Shown piece after piece: positions 1-6,171 of a DNA stretch of 14,006 nucleotides. The first letter of the stretch is position 1, and each line of letters begins with the position of its first letter. The notes beneath the pieces are model-generated. The model was given only the letters and a program-made list of their open reading frames with translations, was not told the origin of the DNA and ran no database searches. Origin of the DNA: Verrucomicrobiota bacterium (lineage in GTDB: Bacteria; Verrucomicrobiota; Verrucomicrobiia; Verrucomicrobiales; Verrucomicrobiaceae); assembly GCA_023429545.1 (NCBI GenBank), contig JAEYUU010000228.1:1-14006 (forward strand), written 5' to 3'. Both the position numbers and the translations under genes were made by a program.

Positions 1-1
1 A

Positions 2-1777
2 ATCAAACGACCCGCCCCGCCAGTGGTTAAAAACACAGACGGCGTTAGGAATGCCATCGACCTCTTCATCCGCGCCGAGCTGGAGAAGCGCCGGCTGCCC
101 GGCGCGCCAGAGGCCGACCGCATCACCTTGCTCCGTCGGGTGTCCCTTGACCTCACGGGTCTGCCGCCCTCTCCCGCGGAGGTGCAGGCGTACTTGAAGG
201 ATAAGCGCGCTGACGCCTACGAGCGTGTCGTGGAGCGGCTCTTGGACTCTCCGCACTTCGGCGAGCGCTGGGGACGGCACTGGCTGGACATGGCTCGCTA
301 CGCGGACAGCAATGGTTTCCTGGGGGATGCCGTGCGGCCCAACGCCTGGCGCTACCGTGACTGGGTGATCGATGCCATCAACCAGGACCTGCCCTTCGAT
401 CGGTTCACGATCGAGCAGCTCGCCGGCGATCTCCTCCCGGAGGCCACGGCCGCGCAGCGTGCCGCCACCGGGTTCCATCGCAATGCCGCCATCAACACCG
501 AGGCGGGCGTGGACAAGGAGGAGGCACGCTTCCAGAACCTGGCGGACCGCGTGAATACCACCGGCCGCGTATGGCTGGGTCTCACGCTTGGCTGCGCCCA
601 GTGCCACACGCACAAGTACGACCCCATCACGATCAGGGATTACTACAGCGTCTACGCGTTCTTCAACAACACGGTGGACAAGGATGAGCCCGGCTCCAAG
701 ACGCCCACCCTGGCGGAGGCGGACAAGGGACGGCGCGAGACCTATGTGCATATGGCCGGTGACTACGCGCGCCGCGGTCCCACCGTGGTGCCCGCAAGCC
801 TCTCCGCCCTGCCAAAGATGAAGCAACCGGAGCAGCAAGAAGCGACCCGCTTGGATTTTGCCCGGTGGCTCGTGTCACCGCAGCATCCGCTCACCAGCCG
901 TGTGGCGGTCAATCATGTGTGGAGCAAGCTGTTCGGCGTGGGCATTGTGGCCACGCCCGATGATTTCGGTGTGAGCGGCGAATCCCCTTCGCATCCCGCG
1001 CTGCTGGACTGGCTGGCCACGGAGTTCATGGATCGGGGATGGAGCCGGAAGGAACTCATCCGGCTCATCGTGAACTCCGCCACGTATCGCCAGTCCTCCG
1101 GTCATCGAGAGGACCTGATGGAAATCGATCCGCTGAACCGTCTGCTGGCGCGCCAGAATCGTCTGCGGCTGGAGGCGGAGGTGCTCCGCGATGCGGCCCT
1201 CACCACGAGCGGCCTTCTCGCCCGCGGCATTGGCGGCCAGAGCATCCGCCCGCCGCTGCCGGGTGACATCTTTGATGTGGGTCGCTCCGTGAAATGGGAG
1301 GTGAGCCAGGGGCATGAGCGCTACCGGCGCGGACTCTACATCCTCACCATGCGCAGCATCCTGTACCCCATGCTGACCACCTTCGACGCGCCAGACGCCG
1401 CCGATGCCTGTGTGCGCCGCGAGCGCAGCAATACACCGCTGCAGGCGCTTACCATGATGAACGACCCCGTCTTCGTGGAGGCCACCCAGGCGCTCGCGTT
1501 GCGCGTGATGCGGGAAAGCCCGCGCAGTGCCACGAAGCGCATCCAGCACCTCTTCCGCCTGTGCATGTGCCGGGAGCCACGGGCCGAGGAAATGGAACGC
1601 CTCACGGCGTTCCATGCGGATCAGCGGGAACGGGTCCGCGCTGGCGGCAAAGGCTCGCTGGCGGTGCTCGGCATAGCCAGGGATGCCACTTCCCCCGCGG
1701 ACGCCGAGGACACCGCCACGCTCATCGCGCTTGCTCGCGTGCTCATGAACCTGGATGAGTTCATCAATCGCGAGTAG
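2..1777 (+). CDS. DUF1549/DUF1553 (PSCyt2-PSD1) domain protein, 5' partial
   Basis: This is the C-terminal part of a planctomycete/verrucomicrobial cytochrome-like protein of unknown reaction. The frame is open to the left edge, and the codons before the GTG at 23 still read as family sequence (IKRPAPPVVKNTDGVRNAID), so the real start lies outside. Numbering from that GTG, DUF1549 spans about residues 10-220. It has the TLLRRVSLDLTGLPPSP block (35-51), ERWGRHWLDMARYADSNG (81-98) and a c-type haem motif CAQCH (191-195). DUF1553 spans about 275-580, with ARWLVSPQHPLTSRVAVN (280-297), RERSNTPLQALTMMNDP (466-482) and the terminal LMNLDEFINRE. The linker between the domains is unusually short. An N-terminal cytochrome c domain (PSCyt1) is common in the family and would lie upstream. 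The gene directly precedes DUF1501, its usual partner, and is probably co-transcribed and exported with it. The family call is firm; the function is unknown. Confidence 0.92.
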   Translation: MKRPAPPVVKNTDGVRNAIDLFIRAELEKRRLPGAPEADRITLLRRVSLDLTGLPPSPAEVQAYLKDKRADAYERVVERLLDSPHFGERWGRHWLDMARYADSNGFLGDAVRPNAWRYRDWVIDAINQDLPFDRFTIEQLAGDLLPEATAAQRAATGFHRNAAINTEAGVDKEEARFQNLADRVNTTGRVWLGLTLGCAQCHTHKYDPITIRDYYSVYAFFNNTVDKDEPGSKTPTLAEADKGRRETYVHMAGDYARRGPTVVPASLSALPKMKQPEQQEATRLDFARWLVSPQHPLTSRVAVNHVWSKLFGVGIVATPDDFGVSGESPSHPALLDWLATEFMDRGWSRKELIRLIVNSATYRQSSGHREDLMEIDPLNRLLARQNRLRLEAEVLRDAALTTSGLLARGIGGQSIRPPLPGDIFDVGRSVKWEVSQGHERYRRGLYILTMRSILYPMLTTFDAPDAADACVRRERSNTPLQALTMMNDPVFVEATQALALRVMRESPRSATKRIQHLFRLCMCREPRAEEMERLTAFHADQRERVRAGGKGSLAVLGIARDATSPADAEDTATLIALARVLMNLDEFINRE

Positions 1778-1799
1778 CTCCGAAGACAACCCTCACGCC

Positions 1800-3275
1800 A
1801 TGTCCCCCTCCGATTACTTCACCCAGACGCGCCGCGATTTCCTCGCGACCTCCGCATGCGGCCTGGGCGGGATCGCCCTGGCTTCGCTGCTGCAGCAGGA
1901 TGGCCTGCTCGCGTCTGAGGGCGTGCCTTCCAATCCGCTCGCCACGCGCAAACCCCATTTCGCGCCCAAGGCGGAGCGCTGCATCTTCATCTTCCTGGAA
2001 GGCGGCCCGAGCCAGATGGACCTCTTCGATCCCAAGCCGTTGCTGAACAAGTATGACGGCCAGCCGCTGCCGGACTCGCTGGTGGGAGACCAGAAATTCG
2101 CCTTCCTGCAGAAGGAGACGGCCACGGTCATGGGCACCAAGCGGGTGTTCAAGAAGCACGGCCAGTGCGGCATGGAAATCTCCGATCTGCTGCCGCACAT
2201 CGCCACCTGCGCGGATGACATTGCGCTGGTGCGGTCCATGCACACCACGCAGTTCAATCACCTGCCCGGGCAGCTCATGCTGAACTGCGGCGCGCCCCTG
2301 CTGGGTCGTCCCAGCCTCGGCTCCTGGGTCACCTATGGCCTGGGCAATGCCACGCAGGAGCTGCCTTCCTATGTGGTCATGGTGAGCAAAGGCCGCGGCC
2401 TGCCCGGCGGCAGCTCCACGTGGTCCAGCGGCTTCCTTCCTTCTTCGTACGGCGGCGTGATGTTCCGTAATGGCGCCTCACCCGTGCTGAACCTGGCCAA
2501 TCCAGATGGCATCACGAATGAAATGCAGTCCGCCAGCCTCGGCGCGCTGAATGACCTCAATCGCCTGCGCCACCGCCACATCGGCGATCCTGAAATCGCC
2601 AGCCGCATCAACAGCTACGAACTCGCCTTCCGCATGCAGAGCGCCGCGCCGGAGTTGGTGGACATCCAGGGTGAATCGGCCGCCACGCTTGAGGCCTACG
2701 GCATCAACCGCTCCGAGCCGCCCATCAAGAGCAACCTCGGCGGCATCGGCTTGTACCAGACCTTCTCGCGGCACTGCCTGCAGGCGCGCCGCATGGTGGA
2801 GCGCGGCGTGCGCTTCGTGAATATCATCCATGCCTCATGGGACCATCATAGCAGCCTGGATCCTCAGCTCGCGCACAACTGCCAGATGGTGGACCAGCCT
2901 ATTGCCGCCCTGTTGAAGGACCTGAAACAGCGCGGCCTGCTGGATACCACGCTGGTGGTGTGGGGCAGTGAATTCGGCCGCACCGCACTTGGCGAGAACC
3001 GGCCCGGGTTCAAGAAGGTGACCGGACGGGATCACCATCCCGGAGCCTTCAGCCTTTGGATGGCCGGGGGCGGCGTGAAGGGTGGCCAGGTCTATGGCGA
3101 GTCCGATGACTTCGCCTGGAAGGTGGCGCGTGACCCTGTCTCCATGCACGACTTCCACGCGACGATCCTCCACCTCTTCGGCATGGATCACAAACGCCTC
3201 ACCTACAGGTTCCAGGGAAGGGACTTCCGACTGACGGACGTGCACGGCGAGGTGGTGAAGGGATTGCTGGCATAG
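1800..3275 (+). CDS. DUF1501 domain protein, Tat-exported
   Basis: This 491-residue protein belongs to the DUF1501 family, which is related to the alkaline phosphatase/sulfatase fold; no substrate is established. I chose the ATG at 1800 because it puts a twin-arginine signal (TRRDFLATSACGLGGIALAS, residues 10-29) at the N-terminus. The in-frame ATG at 1755 would add 15 residues and overlap the upstream gene by 23 nt; neither start has a clear ribosome binding site. Family blocks are CIFIFLEGGPSQMDLFDPKP (61-80), HTTQFNHLPGQ (148-158), the WGSEFGRT motif (388-395) and GRDHHPGAFSLWMAGGGVKGG (409-429). The C-terminus RLTYRFQGRDFRLTDVHGEV is typical of complete members. It starts 22 bp after the DUF1549/DUF1553 stop, the standard gene pair of this phylum, so the two are probably one transcript and act together outside the cytoplasm. 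The exact role is unknown. Confidence 0.92.
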   Translation: MSPSDYFTQTRRDFLATSACGLGGIALASLLQQDGLLASEGVPSNPLATRKPHFAPKAERCIFIFLEGGPSQMDLFDPKPLLNKYDGQPLPDSLVGDQKFAFLQKETATVMGTKRVFKKHGQCGMEISDLLPHIATCADDIALVRSMHTTQFNHLPGQLMLNCGAPLLGRPSLGSWVTYGLGNATQELPSYVVMVSKGRGLPGGSSTWSSGFLPSSYGGVMFRNGASPVLNLANPDGITNEMQSASLGALNDLNRLRHRHIGDPEIASRINSYELAFRMQSAAPELVDIQGESAATLEAYGINRSEPPIKSNLGGIGLYQTFSRHCLQARRMVERGVRFVNIIHASWDHHSSLDPQLAHNCQMVDQPIAALLKDLKQRGLLDTTLVVWGSEFGRTALGENRPGFKKVTGRDHHPGAFSLWMAGGGVKGGQVYGESDDFAWKVARDPVSMHDFHATILHLFGMDHKRLTYRFQGRDFRLTDVHGEVVKGLLA

Positions 3276-3301
3276 CCGTGGATTTGGCAACCGGAGAGGC
3301 G

Positions 3302-3326
3302 CCGGGTGAGGCGGCTACCCGGTTTT
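3302..3326 (+). terminator. Candidate intrinsic terminator after DUF1501
   Basis: CCGGGT (3302-3307) pairs with ACCCGG (3317-3322) across a 9-nt loop, followed at once by TTTT (3323-3326). It sits 26 bp after the DUF1501 stop, in the short gap between two converging genes. An alternative stem AACCGG/CCGGTT (3289-3294 with 3319-3324) overlaps it. The stem is short, so this is a moderate call. Confidence 0.5.
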
Positions 3327-3350
3327 CAGCATGCGCCAAACGCCACACCA

Positions 3351-4916
3351 CTACTTGGCCGGCGCCCGAAGATCATAGCAGAGGATACGTTGGGCGTTGC
3401 GACCCAGGACCTGTTCTTCCTCGTTTTGCATCACGTACAGCAGGCCACGGCTCACGGCGGGGAGACACCAGGTGTGCGGCGCAAAAAAGAGCGGCACACG
3501 CGCCTCCACCTTGGCCCCTGCGGGCGTGAGATCCATCCAGAGCAGCGAACCCAGTTCGCTGAGCACGAGAAACTTTCCATCCCCCTTCAGCAGGCTCGCA
3601 CGCTGGATGCCCACCACCGGGGCGGCTCCAGGCCTGTTTCCGCGTCCAAAGCCAGCGAGCGCGGTTTCTTCCCAGATGATGTCCTCGCGCCACTTTTCTT
3701 CGCCGGTGTCCGCGTCCACACACACGAGCTTGGCGGATTGCTGCAACTCGCCGTCCACCGCGTAGAGATGCCCCTCGTGGTAGACGGGATTCATCCAATG
3801 CGTGGCGAGCTTCTTTGACTGCCATACTTCCCTGGCCTTGAAGTTCGCATCGAACTCCAGCATCACGCCGCCAAGAGGTCGCCCCTTGGGATAGGCCGTG
3901 GAAATAAAAACCCGGTTCTTCTCCGGGATGATGACCGGTGAGGTGGCCGTGGCAGAGGTGTAGTCATCCGCGCGCCACGGGATGCGGTCATGCACGGTGC
4001 CATCCTTGGGGTCGATGCACAGCAGGCCCCCTGCGGCGGGATTGCTTTCGCCACCGGTGAAGACGAGCACCTTCTTCTTCCCATGCATGGTGGCGGCGAC
4101 GGGCGTGGCGTAGCTCGCTCCCCAGGAGTCCTTCACGCCCCAGAGCAAACGACCTGTCTTCAAATCAAAGGCGCCAACGCACAGACCCGGGGTCGCCAGC
4201 TTCCGCGCACGGTCCTCCATGTCATCATTTTCCAGGGCCATCTCTGCCTTGCCGCCCACGTTCACGATGGCCATGCCGTCCGTCAGCAACGCCGAGCCGC
4301 CATGCCCAAAAAAATCCTGGGGCACCAGGAATTCCTTCCGGAGGTCCCGCTGCCATGCGACCCGGCCCGTCTTCAGATCCAGGCAGGTCATCACGCAGGT
4401 GACCCCCACCGTCACCACCCGCCCGTCGGCAATGGAAGGTGACCCGCGTGGGCCGTTGGCATAGCCGAACCTGTCGCGATAGCTGATGGGATACTCATGC
4501 AGCCAGTACCTCTGCCCCGTCTCCGGATGCAGGCACTCGATGAGCTCCTTCCCTTCCATGGCATGAAAGAGCACGAGAAAGTCCCCGGAGATGGCGGGCG
4601 AAGTATAACCGTCTCCTTTGCGCACTTCCCAGACCTTCGACGGTCCGTCCGCAGGCCAGGCATGCAGCAGGTGGGTTTCTGGCGACGTGGCATCATCCCT
4701 CGGCCCGAGGAAGGCCGGCCAGTCGCTGGTCACCGCTTCCTTGGCAATCGGCTTGGGTGCAGCATGAAAGGTGAGCCGGTCAAAAGCTGCCGGTGTGGGG
4801 GCAGGCGCATCCGCGAGCTCTGTTGCTTGGGGCGGATTAGGATCCGGATATGACTCCGCAGAAAATGCCGCACCCGCTCCCACGCAGGTGAACAAGAAAA
4901 TGGACAATACCTTCAT
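3351..4916 (-). CDS. Secreted PQQ-like beta-propeller protein
   Basis: The protein is 521 residues. The start at 4916 is chosen because it gives a clean Sec signal peptide (MKVLSIFLFTCVGAGAAFSA, cleavage near residue 20). The frame stays open for another 155 codons upstream, but that stretch is antisense to the Dabb gene and does not look like protein of this family. The mature part has a Pro/Ala-rich spacer (about 22-45), then DWPAFLGPRDDATSPE (65-80), the usual opening of verrucomicrobial and planctomycete PQQ-like propellers. Repeated blade motifs follow: HPETGQRYW (130-138), CLDLKTGRVAW (178-188), FDLKTGRLLW (250-259) and CVDADTGEEKW (399-409). Such proteins fold as eight-bladed propellers. 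Many do not bind PQQ and instead act in protein assembly or as periplasmic oxidoreductase-like proteins, so neither cofactor nor substrate can be named. It converges on DUF1501 and diverges from the Dabb gene. Confidence 0.88.
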   Translation of the reverse strand: MKVLSIFLFTCVGAGAAFSAESYPDPNPPQATELADAPAPTPAAFDRLTFHAAPKPIAKEAVTSDWPAFLGPRDDATSPETHLLHAWPADGPSKVWEVRKGDGYTSPAISGDFLVLFHAMEGKELIECLHPETGQRYWLHEYPISYRDRFGYANGPRGSPSIADGRVVTVGVTCVMTCLDLKTGRVAWQRDLRKEFLVPQDFFGHGGSALLTDGMAIVNVGGKAEMALENDDMEDRARKLATPGLCVGAFDLKTGRLLWGVKDSWGASYATPVAATMHGKKKVLVFTGGESNPAAGGLLCIDPKDGTVHDRIPWRADDYTSATATSPVIIPEKNRVFISTAYPKGRPLGGVMLEFDANFKAREVWQSKKLATHWMNPVYHEGHLYAVDGELQQSAKLVCVDADTGEEKWREDIIWEETALAGFGRGNRPGAAPVVGIQRASLLKGDGKFLVLSELGSLLWMDLTPAGAKVEARVPLFFAPHTWCLPAVSRGLLYVMQNEEEQVLGRNAQRILCYDLRAPAK

Positions 4917-4940
4917 GCGCGTGCCATGGTAGCAGGCATG
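4914..4940. promoter_or_regulatory. Dyad spanning both divergent start codons
   Basis: CATGC (4914-4918) and GCATG (4936-4940) form an inverted repeat whose centre, near 4927, almost coincides with the palindrome CCATGG (4924-4929). The left arm contains the propeller start codon (read on the minus strand) and the right arm contains the Dabb start codon. The arms are short and ATG-driven, so chance is possible. A protein bound here would affect both genes. Confidence 0.3.
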
Positions 4941-5351
4941 AAGTCCCATGCGAGTCTCTTTGCCGGAATGTGCGCCATGCTCTGCGCCTCCCTCTTTACC
5001 TCCTGTGCCAGCATGTGTCCTGCTGCCAAGGCGTCGCCAAGCCAGGTGGAGCACGTGGTGCTGGTGTGGCTGAAGGATGCTGGCGATGAAGGCAAGCGCT
5101 CCGAACTGATCGCCTCCGCGAAAGGATTCCAGAAGCAGATTCCCGGCATCCTTTCCATCAGCGCCGGCGCTCCCCTGCCGAGCGAGCGCCCCGTGGTGGA
5201 CGACAGCTTCGACATCGGGCTCGTGATGCGCTTCGAGAGCAAGGAGGCCCTGGCCGCCTATGAGACGCATCCTGTCCATGTGAAGGCGGTCAAGGAGGCG
5301 CTCGCTCCGGCATCCAGGAAACTCCAAGTGTACGATGTGGTAGTGAGGTGA
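4938..5351 (+). CDS. Dabb (stress-responsive A/B barrel) domain lipoprotein
   Basis: This 137-residue protein starts at the ATG at 4938; an ATG at 4926 would add MVAG in front of the signal peptide and is less likely. Residues 1-23 form a lipoprotein-like signal ending in SLFTSC, with Cys23 as the candidate lipidated residue, although Phe at -3 is not ideal. The Dabb domain spans about 37-135: VEHVVLVWLKD (37-47), the IPGILSISAG strand-loop (68-77), the acidic D(S)FDIGLVMRFES segment (89-101), AAYETHPVHVKAV (106-118) and the final VYDVVV strand. Dabb domains are small ferredoxin-like dimeric barrels found in stress proteins and some enzymes; none of the known catalytic roles can be assigned from this sequence. 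Export to the envelope is inferred from the N-terminus. The gene starts 21 bp from the divergent propeller gene. Confidence 0.85.
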   Translation: MKSHASLFAGMCAMLCASLFTSCASMCPAAKASPSQVEHVVLVWLKDAGDEGKRSELIASAKGFQKQIPGILSISAGAPLPSERPVVDDSFDIGLVMRFESKEALAAYETHPVHVKAVKEALAPASRKLQVYDVVVR

Positions 5352-5363
5352 TTCCGCGATCTG

Positions 5364-5382
5364 CATGACCAAACGGGTCATG
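5364..5382. promoter_or_regulatory. 7-bp perfect dyad upstream of the SET gene
   Basis: CATGACC (5364-5370) and GGTCATG (5376-5382) flank the 5-nt spacer AAACG. A second, outer GCATG/CATGC pair (5363-5367 with 5384-5388) overlaps it. It lies 12 bp after the Dabb stop and about 57 bp before the SET start. With no T-run after it, it is more like an operator or a processing hairpin than an intrinsic terminator, but a role in ending the Dabb transcript is not excluded. Confidence 0.4.
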
Positions 5383-5403
5383 ACATGCGATTAGGAAGCA
5401 GAA

Positions 5404-5429
5404 TCACGCAAGGTTCACGCTTCTGTCAT
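5404..5429. promoter_or_regulatory. Three TCAY repeats phased at 11 bp, candidate response-regulator site
   Basis: TCACGC at 5404 and TCACGC at 5415 are followed by TCAT at 5426, giving two successive 11-bp steps. The last copy lies within CTGTCAT (5423-5429), which equals one half-site of the classic Pho box. OmpR/PhoB-family regulators bind direct repeats at 11-bp spacing, so a regulator of that type acting on the SET gene 11 bp downstream is plausible. Only one half-site matches well, so the identity of any regulator is open. Confidence 0.3.
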
Positions 5430-5439
5430 TGACTCTGGC

Positions 5440-6051
5440 ATGGTCCTTGCCACCATGCGCGCCCGAATGTCTGCTTCACGAGCCAAGGAAGAGCCTCTCT
5501 ACCTCGTGCACAACTCACCCATCCATGGGCGTGGTTTGTACGCACGGTCCTTTATTGAGAAGGATACCTGGATCGTGCAGTACGTCGGCGAGAAGGTGGA
5601 CAAAGAAGAGAGCGATCGCCGCGCCAACCTGCTGCTGGAATCCTCCAAGAAGACCGGGGGAGCCAAGGTGTACATGTTCATCCTCAATGACGAGTGGGAC
5701 ATCGATGGCGATGTCGAGTGGAACGACGCACGGCTGGCGAACCATTCCTGCGATCCCAACGTGGAGGCGCAGACCTGGGAGGAGAAGGAGATCTGGTTCG
5801 TGGCCCTGCGCGACATCCAGCCCGGCGAAGAGCTGACCTTCAACTACGGCTTCGATCTGGAGCACTGGGAGGAGCATCCCTGCCTCTGCGGCACCAAGCG
5901 CTGCATCGGCTACATCGCAGCGGAAGAATACTGGCCCACGCTGAAGCGCAAGATCGCCGGCAAGAAGGCTGCGGAAACGCGGAAGCGGAAACTTGCCACC
6001 TCCGCCGCCACGCTGGTGCATGGGAATGCACAACTCGCCCAGGCGGAGTAG
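5440..6051 (+). CDS. SET-domain protein-lysine methyltransferase with post-SET zinc motif
   Basis: The product has 203 residues from the ATG at 5440; in-frame ATGs at 5455 and 5467 are equally possible because nothing before the SET core at about residue 19 is recognisable. The SET core has HGRGLYA (29-35), the SAM-binding glycine loop; the pseudoknot motif NHSCDPN (101-107); and GEELTFNYGF (129-138), whose Tyr136 matches the catalytic tyrosine of the family. A post-SET motif follows, C148-x-C150-x4-C155. In eukaryotic SET enzymes these three cysteines bind zinc together with the NHSC cysteine, here Cys104. The tail from 166 is strongly basic (KRKIAGKK, RKRK), which suggests contact with DNA or another acidic partner. 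SET proteins transfer methyl groups from SAM to lysine; the target here is unknown. Bacterial SET genes occur in this superphylum and in chlamydiae, often with a suspected eukaryotic origin. Confidence 0.92.
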   Translation: MVLATMRARMSASRAKEEPLYLVHNSPIHGRGLYARSFIEKDTWIVQYVGEKVDKEESDRRANLLLESSKKTGGAKVYMFILNDEWDIDGDVEWNDARLANHSCDPNVEAQTWEEKEIWFVALRDIQPGEELTFNYGFDLEHWEEHPCLCGTKRCIGYIAAEEYWPTLKRKIAGKKAAETRKRKLATSAATLVHGNAQLAQAE

Positions 6052-6086
6052 GTTCGGGCAGGGGCTCCCCATCGTGTGGCACGCCC

Positions 6087-6117
6087 CGGCAGGAGGCCAC
6101 CACTCGCGTTCCTGCCG
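6087..6117. promoter_or_regulatory. 8-bp perfect inverted repeat before the antiporter gene
   Basis: CGGCAGGA (6087-6094) and TCCTGCCG (6110-6117) are perfect complements with a 15-nt spacer. The repeat lies 36 bp after the SET stop and upstream of the antiporter. It could be a factor-assisted terminator for the SET mRNA, since no T-tract follows directly, or an activator/repressor site. Its centre is about 55-60 bp upstream of the start point expected from the -24/-12 element. Confidence 0.4.
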
Positions 6118-6133
6118 CTTGGCACTTGACGTT

Positions 6134-6150
6134 TTGGCACCGTGCGTGCA
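6134..6150 (+). promoter_or_regulatory. Sigma-54-like (-24/-12) promoter candidate
   Basis: TTGGCAC (6134-6140), five bases, then GTGCA (6146-6150) matches the RpoN consensus TGGCAC-N5-TTGCA except for the first T of the -12 box. The invariant GG and GC are present at the right spacing. Transcription would start near 6160, leaving a leader of about 12 nt before the ATG at 6172. Further TGGCAC copies at 6077 and 6120 lack a -12 box. Whether this genome encodes RpoN cannot be seen here. Confidence 0.4.
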
Positions 6151-6171
6151 GTTGCGCGTCCGCCACTGACC

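Noticed and set aside
875..1789. 304-codon open frame antisense to the DUF1549/DUF1553 gene
   Set aside because: The plus-strand gene has unmistakable family motifs throughout; the antisense product has no recognisable feature.
4917..5381. N-terminal extension of the propeller gene to a start at 5381
   Set aside because: The extension is antisense to the Dabb lipoprotein gene and would bury the clear signal peptide that begins at 4916.
6126..6150. Sigma-70 promoter starting with TTGACG upstream of the antiporter
   Set aside because: No acceptable -10 hexamer is found 16-18 bases downstream; the -24/-12 reading of the same region fits better.
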